From the NCBI GenBank assembly GCA_028386065.3, contig JAKUCV010006169.1:4419-68418 (forward strand): 64,000 nucleotides of DNA, in the 5' to 3' direction. Every line of letters starts with the position of its first letter. Position 1 is the stretch's first letter. This DNA is from Turnera subulata (lineage: Eukaryota > Streptophyta > Magnoliopsida > Malpighiales > Passifloraceae). Under the pieces are notes generated by a model. It saw only the letters and a program-made list of their open reading frames with translations, ran no database searches and had not been told where the DNA came from. The position numbers and the translations under genes were made by a program. Below are positions 63,276 to 64,000 of the stretch, piece by piece.

Positions 63276-64000
63276 TTATTGTGCAGGGATGTTTTCCTCT
63301 TCTTCTTCATTAGCTCCTTCTTCACCATCACCTCCTTCTTGACCATCCTCAACATCCATTGGAGTGAAGTCCTCATCAGCATCATCACCTTCATCTTCAA
63401 AATTGTAGCCATGAAGGGTGGTGTGATATGGTGGAGGATTATAATTCACACGGGCAAAGTAGGACCGAAGAGAGTGGCTTTGTCTTTGCACTTTCGTGTC
63501 AATCCTCTCTATTGCTCGGCCCATGCTTGTCATGCTTAATTGAAGTTTGTGGATGGAGTCAGCAATGGACTCAAGAGTGACTTCGGAGGTTTGGCGTCGA
63601 GAAGGGGCTGCACGGGAACTTTCTGCTTGGGCAGTCCTTGGAGCTTGCTCGGAAGTGGTGCCGGTCTTTGGTTCTTCCACAGATTTTCTGCTGTGAAATG
63701 TGGCATCACTGATTGTCCAAATTTTTGAATGGGGAACCTGTGCACCGATGCGAGAAACAACACCTGCATTCAACAAAATTCGCACTACCAGGAAGGCATA
63801 TGGTAGGAGATGGTCAGGAAATGTGTGCGGATAGTCCGACTGCATAAGCACAAATCGTGCCCAATTAATTGGTGCATGGTGAAGAATGGCATGAAGCACT
63901 TTCATATCTTCAACTGATATGATTGTGTGATTTCTGTCTCTTGGCTTGATGACCCGGGTGAGAAGGTAGAATAGAAGTCGGTACTCCGGGTTGATTATCT
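63276..64000 (-). CDS. Plant transposon-type protein in the 3' ORF of the retrotransposon (partial)
   Basis: The frame is open from the window edge to TAA at 63276-63278; about 240 codons are visible and the N-terminus is outside. From the edge it reads INPEYRLLFYLLTRVIKPRD, then VLHAILHHAPINWARFVLMQ and PYAFLVVRILLNAGV. This pattern is like the 'putative plant transposon protein' domain carried as an extra ORF by some plant LTR retrotransposons. A short coiled-coil-like stretch (SIADSIHKLQLSMTSMGRAI) and a strongly acidic tail rich in Glu, Asp and Gly follow. It lies between the presumed pol and the 3' LTR, the place used by env-like or accessory ORFs. There is no signal peptide or transmembrane segment in the visible part. 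Function unknown. Confidence 0.6.
   Translation of the reverse strand, partial: IINPEYRLLFYLLTRVIKPRDRNHTIISVEDMKVLHAILHHAPINWARFVLMQSDYPHTFPDHLLPYAFLVVRILLNAGVVSRIGAQVPHSKIWTISDATFHSRKSVEEPKTGTTSEQAPRTAQAESSRAAPSRRQTSEVTLESIADSIHKLQLSMTSMGRAIERIDTKVQRQSHSLRSYFARVNYNPPPYHTTLHGYNFEDEGDDADEDFTPMDVEDGQEGGDGEEGANEEEEENIPAQ

Larger units (their letters stand above)
61540..64000 (-). mobile_element. LTR retrotransposon, 3' end only (LTR, polypurine tract and last ORF)
   Basis: A 1406-bp LTR (61540-62945) runs from TGCCCTACGCTAGAGG to GAGTTCTAACA. It is preceded in element orientation by a polypurine tract (minus strand AAAAAGGGGGAAT, 62946-62960) and an ORF that runs off the window. The block ACGCTAGAGGGGGGGTGAATAGCG at the LTR end is one I have seen in plant copia-type LTRs. 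The left target duplication would be ACAGG (61535-61539); its partner lies outside the window. Family is not certain because no pol is visible. Confidence 0.75.

Overview
This window is nuclear DNA of a flowering plant, almost certainly a eudicot. It holds large spliced genes, Ty1/copia and Ty3/gypsy LTR retrotransposons, plant L1-type LINEs, and gene families limited to plants (DREPP/PCaP1, CBP60, defensin-like peptides, SPT6-like with a GW-rich tail). Five host genes can be reconstructed. Four lie on the minus strand: a PCaP1/DREPP cation-binding protein (15687-16862), the replicative helicase subunit MCM6 (29334-34404, 18 exons), the alpha subunit of the nascent polypeptide-associated complex (44975-47212) and the elongation factor SPT6-like (49299-59856, 17 exons). 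One is on the plus strand: a two-exon defensin-like peptide gene (39556-42706). In all five the exon phases add up exactly.

The rest is mainly layered transposon debris. From 1 to about 14440 there is a three-level nest. An L1-type LINE is cut inside its reverse transcriptase by a copia element (right end 10651, left end beyond the window). That copia element is itself cut inside gag by a 3.2-kb gypsy-type solo LTR (4796-8001) flanked by the 5-bp duplication AAGTT. Between PCaP1 and MCM6 lie a 5S-rRNA-bearing Cassandra-type solo LTR (21244-21682, duplication GTTTC), a CBP60 pseudogene and a gypsy-like LTR. Upstream of MCM6 lie an almost perfect 79-bp inverted repeat, a second LTR related to the first, and a decayed LINE ORF1.

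The defensin-like gene has been hit twice. A copia derivative that keeps only gag and protease (TR-GAG type, duplication CAAGT) sits in its single intron. A 5'-truncated LINE with a 13-bp duplication sits in its 3' UTR, right at the AATAAA. The right end of the window (61540-64000) is the 3' LTR and last ORF of another LTR retrotransposon.

The most unusual signal is in that last LTR. Eleven perfect and four near-perfect copies of the 12-bp palindrome AACATCGATGTT lie upstream of its TATA box. They are spaced about 21 and about 52 bp apart, which is 2 and 5 helical turns. A small cluster with the same spacings (20 and 52 bp) lies in the leader of the copia element at 8642-8725. This looks like a helically phased protein-binding array, but its function is inferred only. 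No bacterial-type systems, CRISPR arrays or recognisable tRNA genes were seen.
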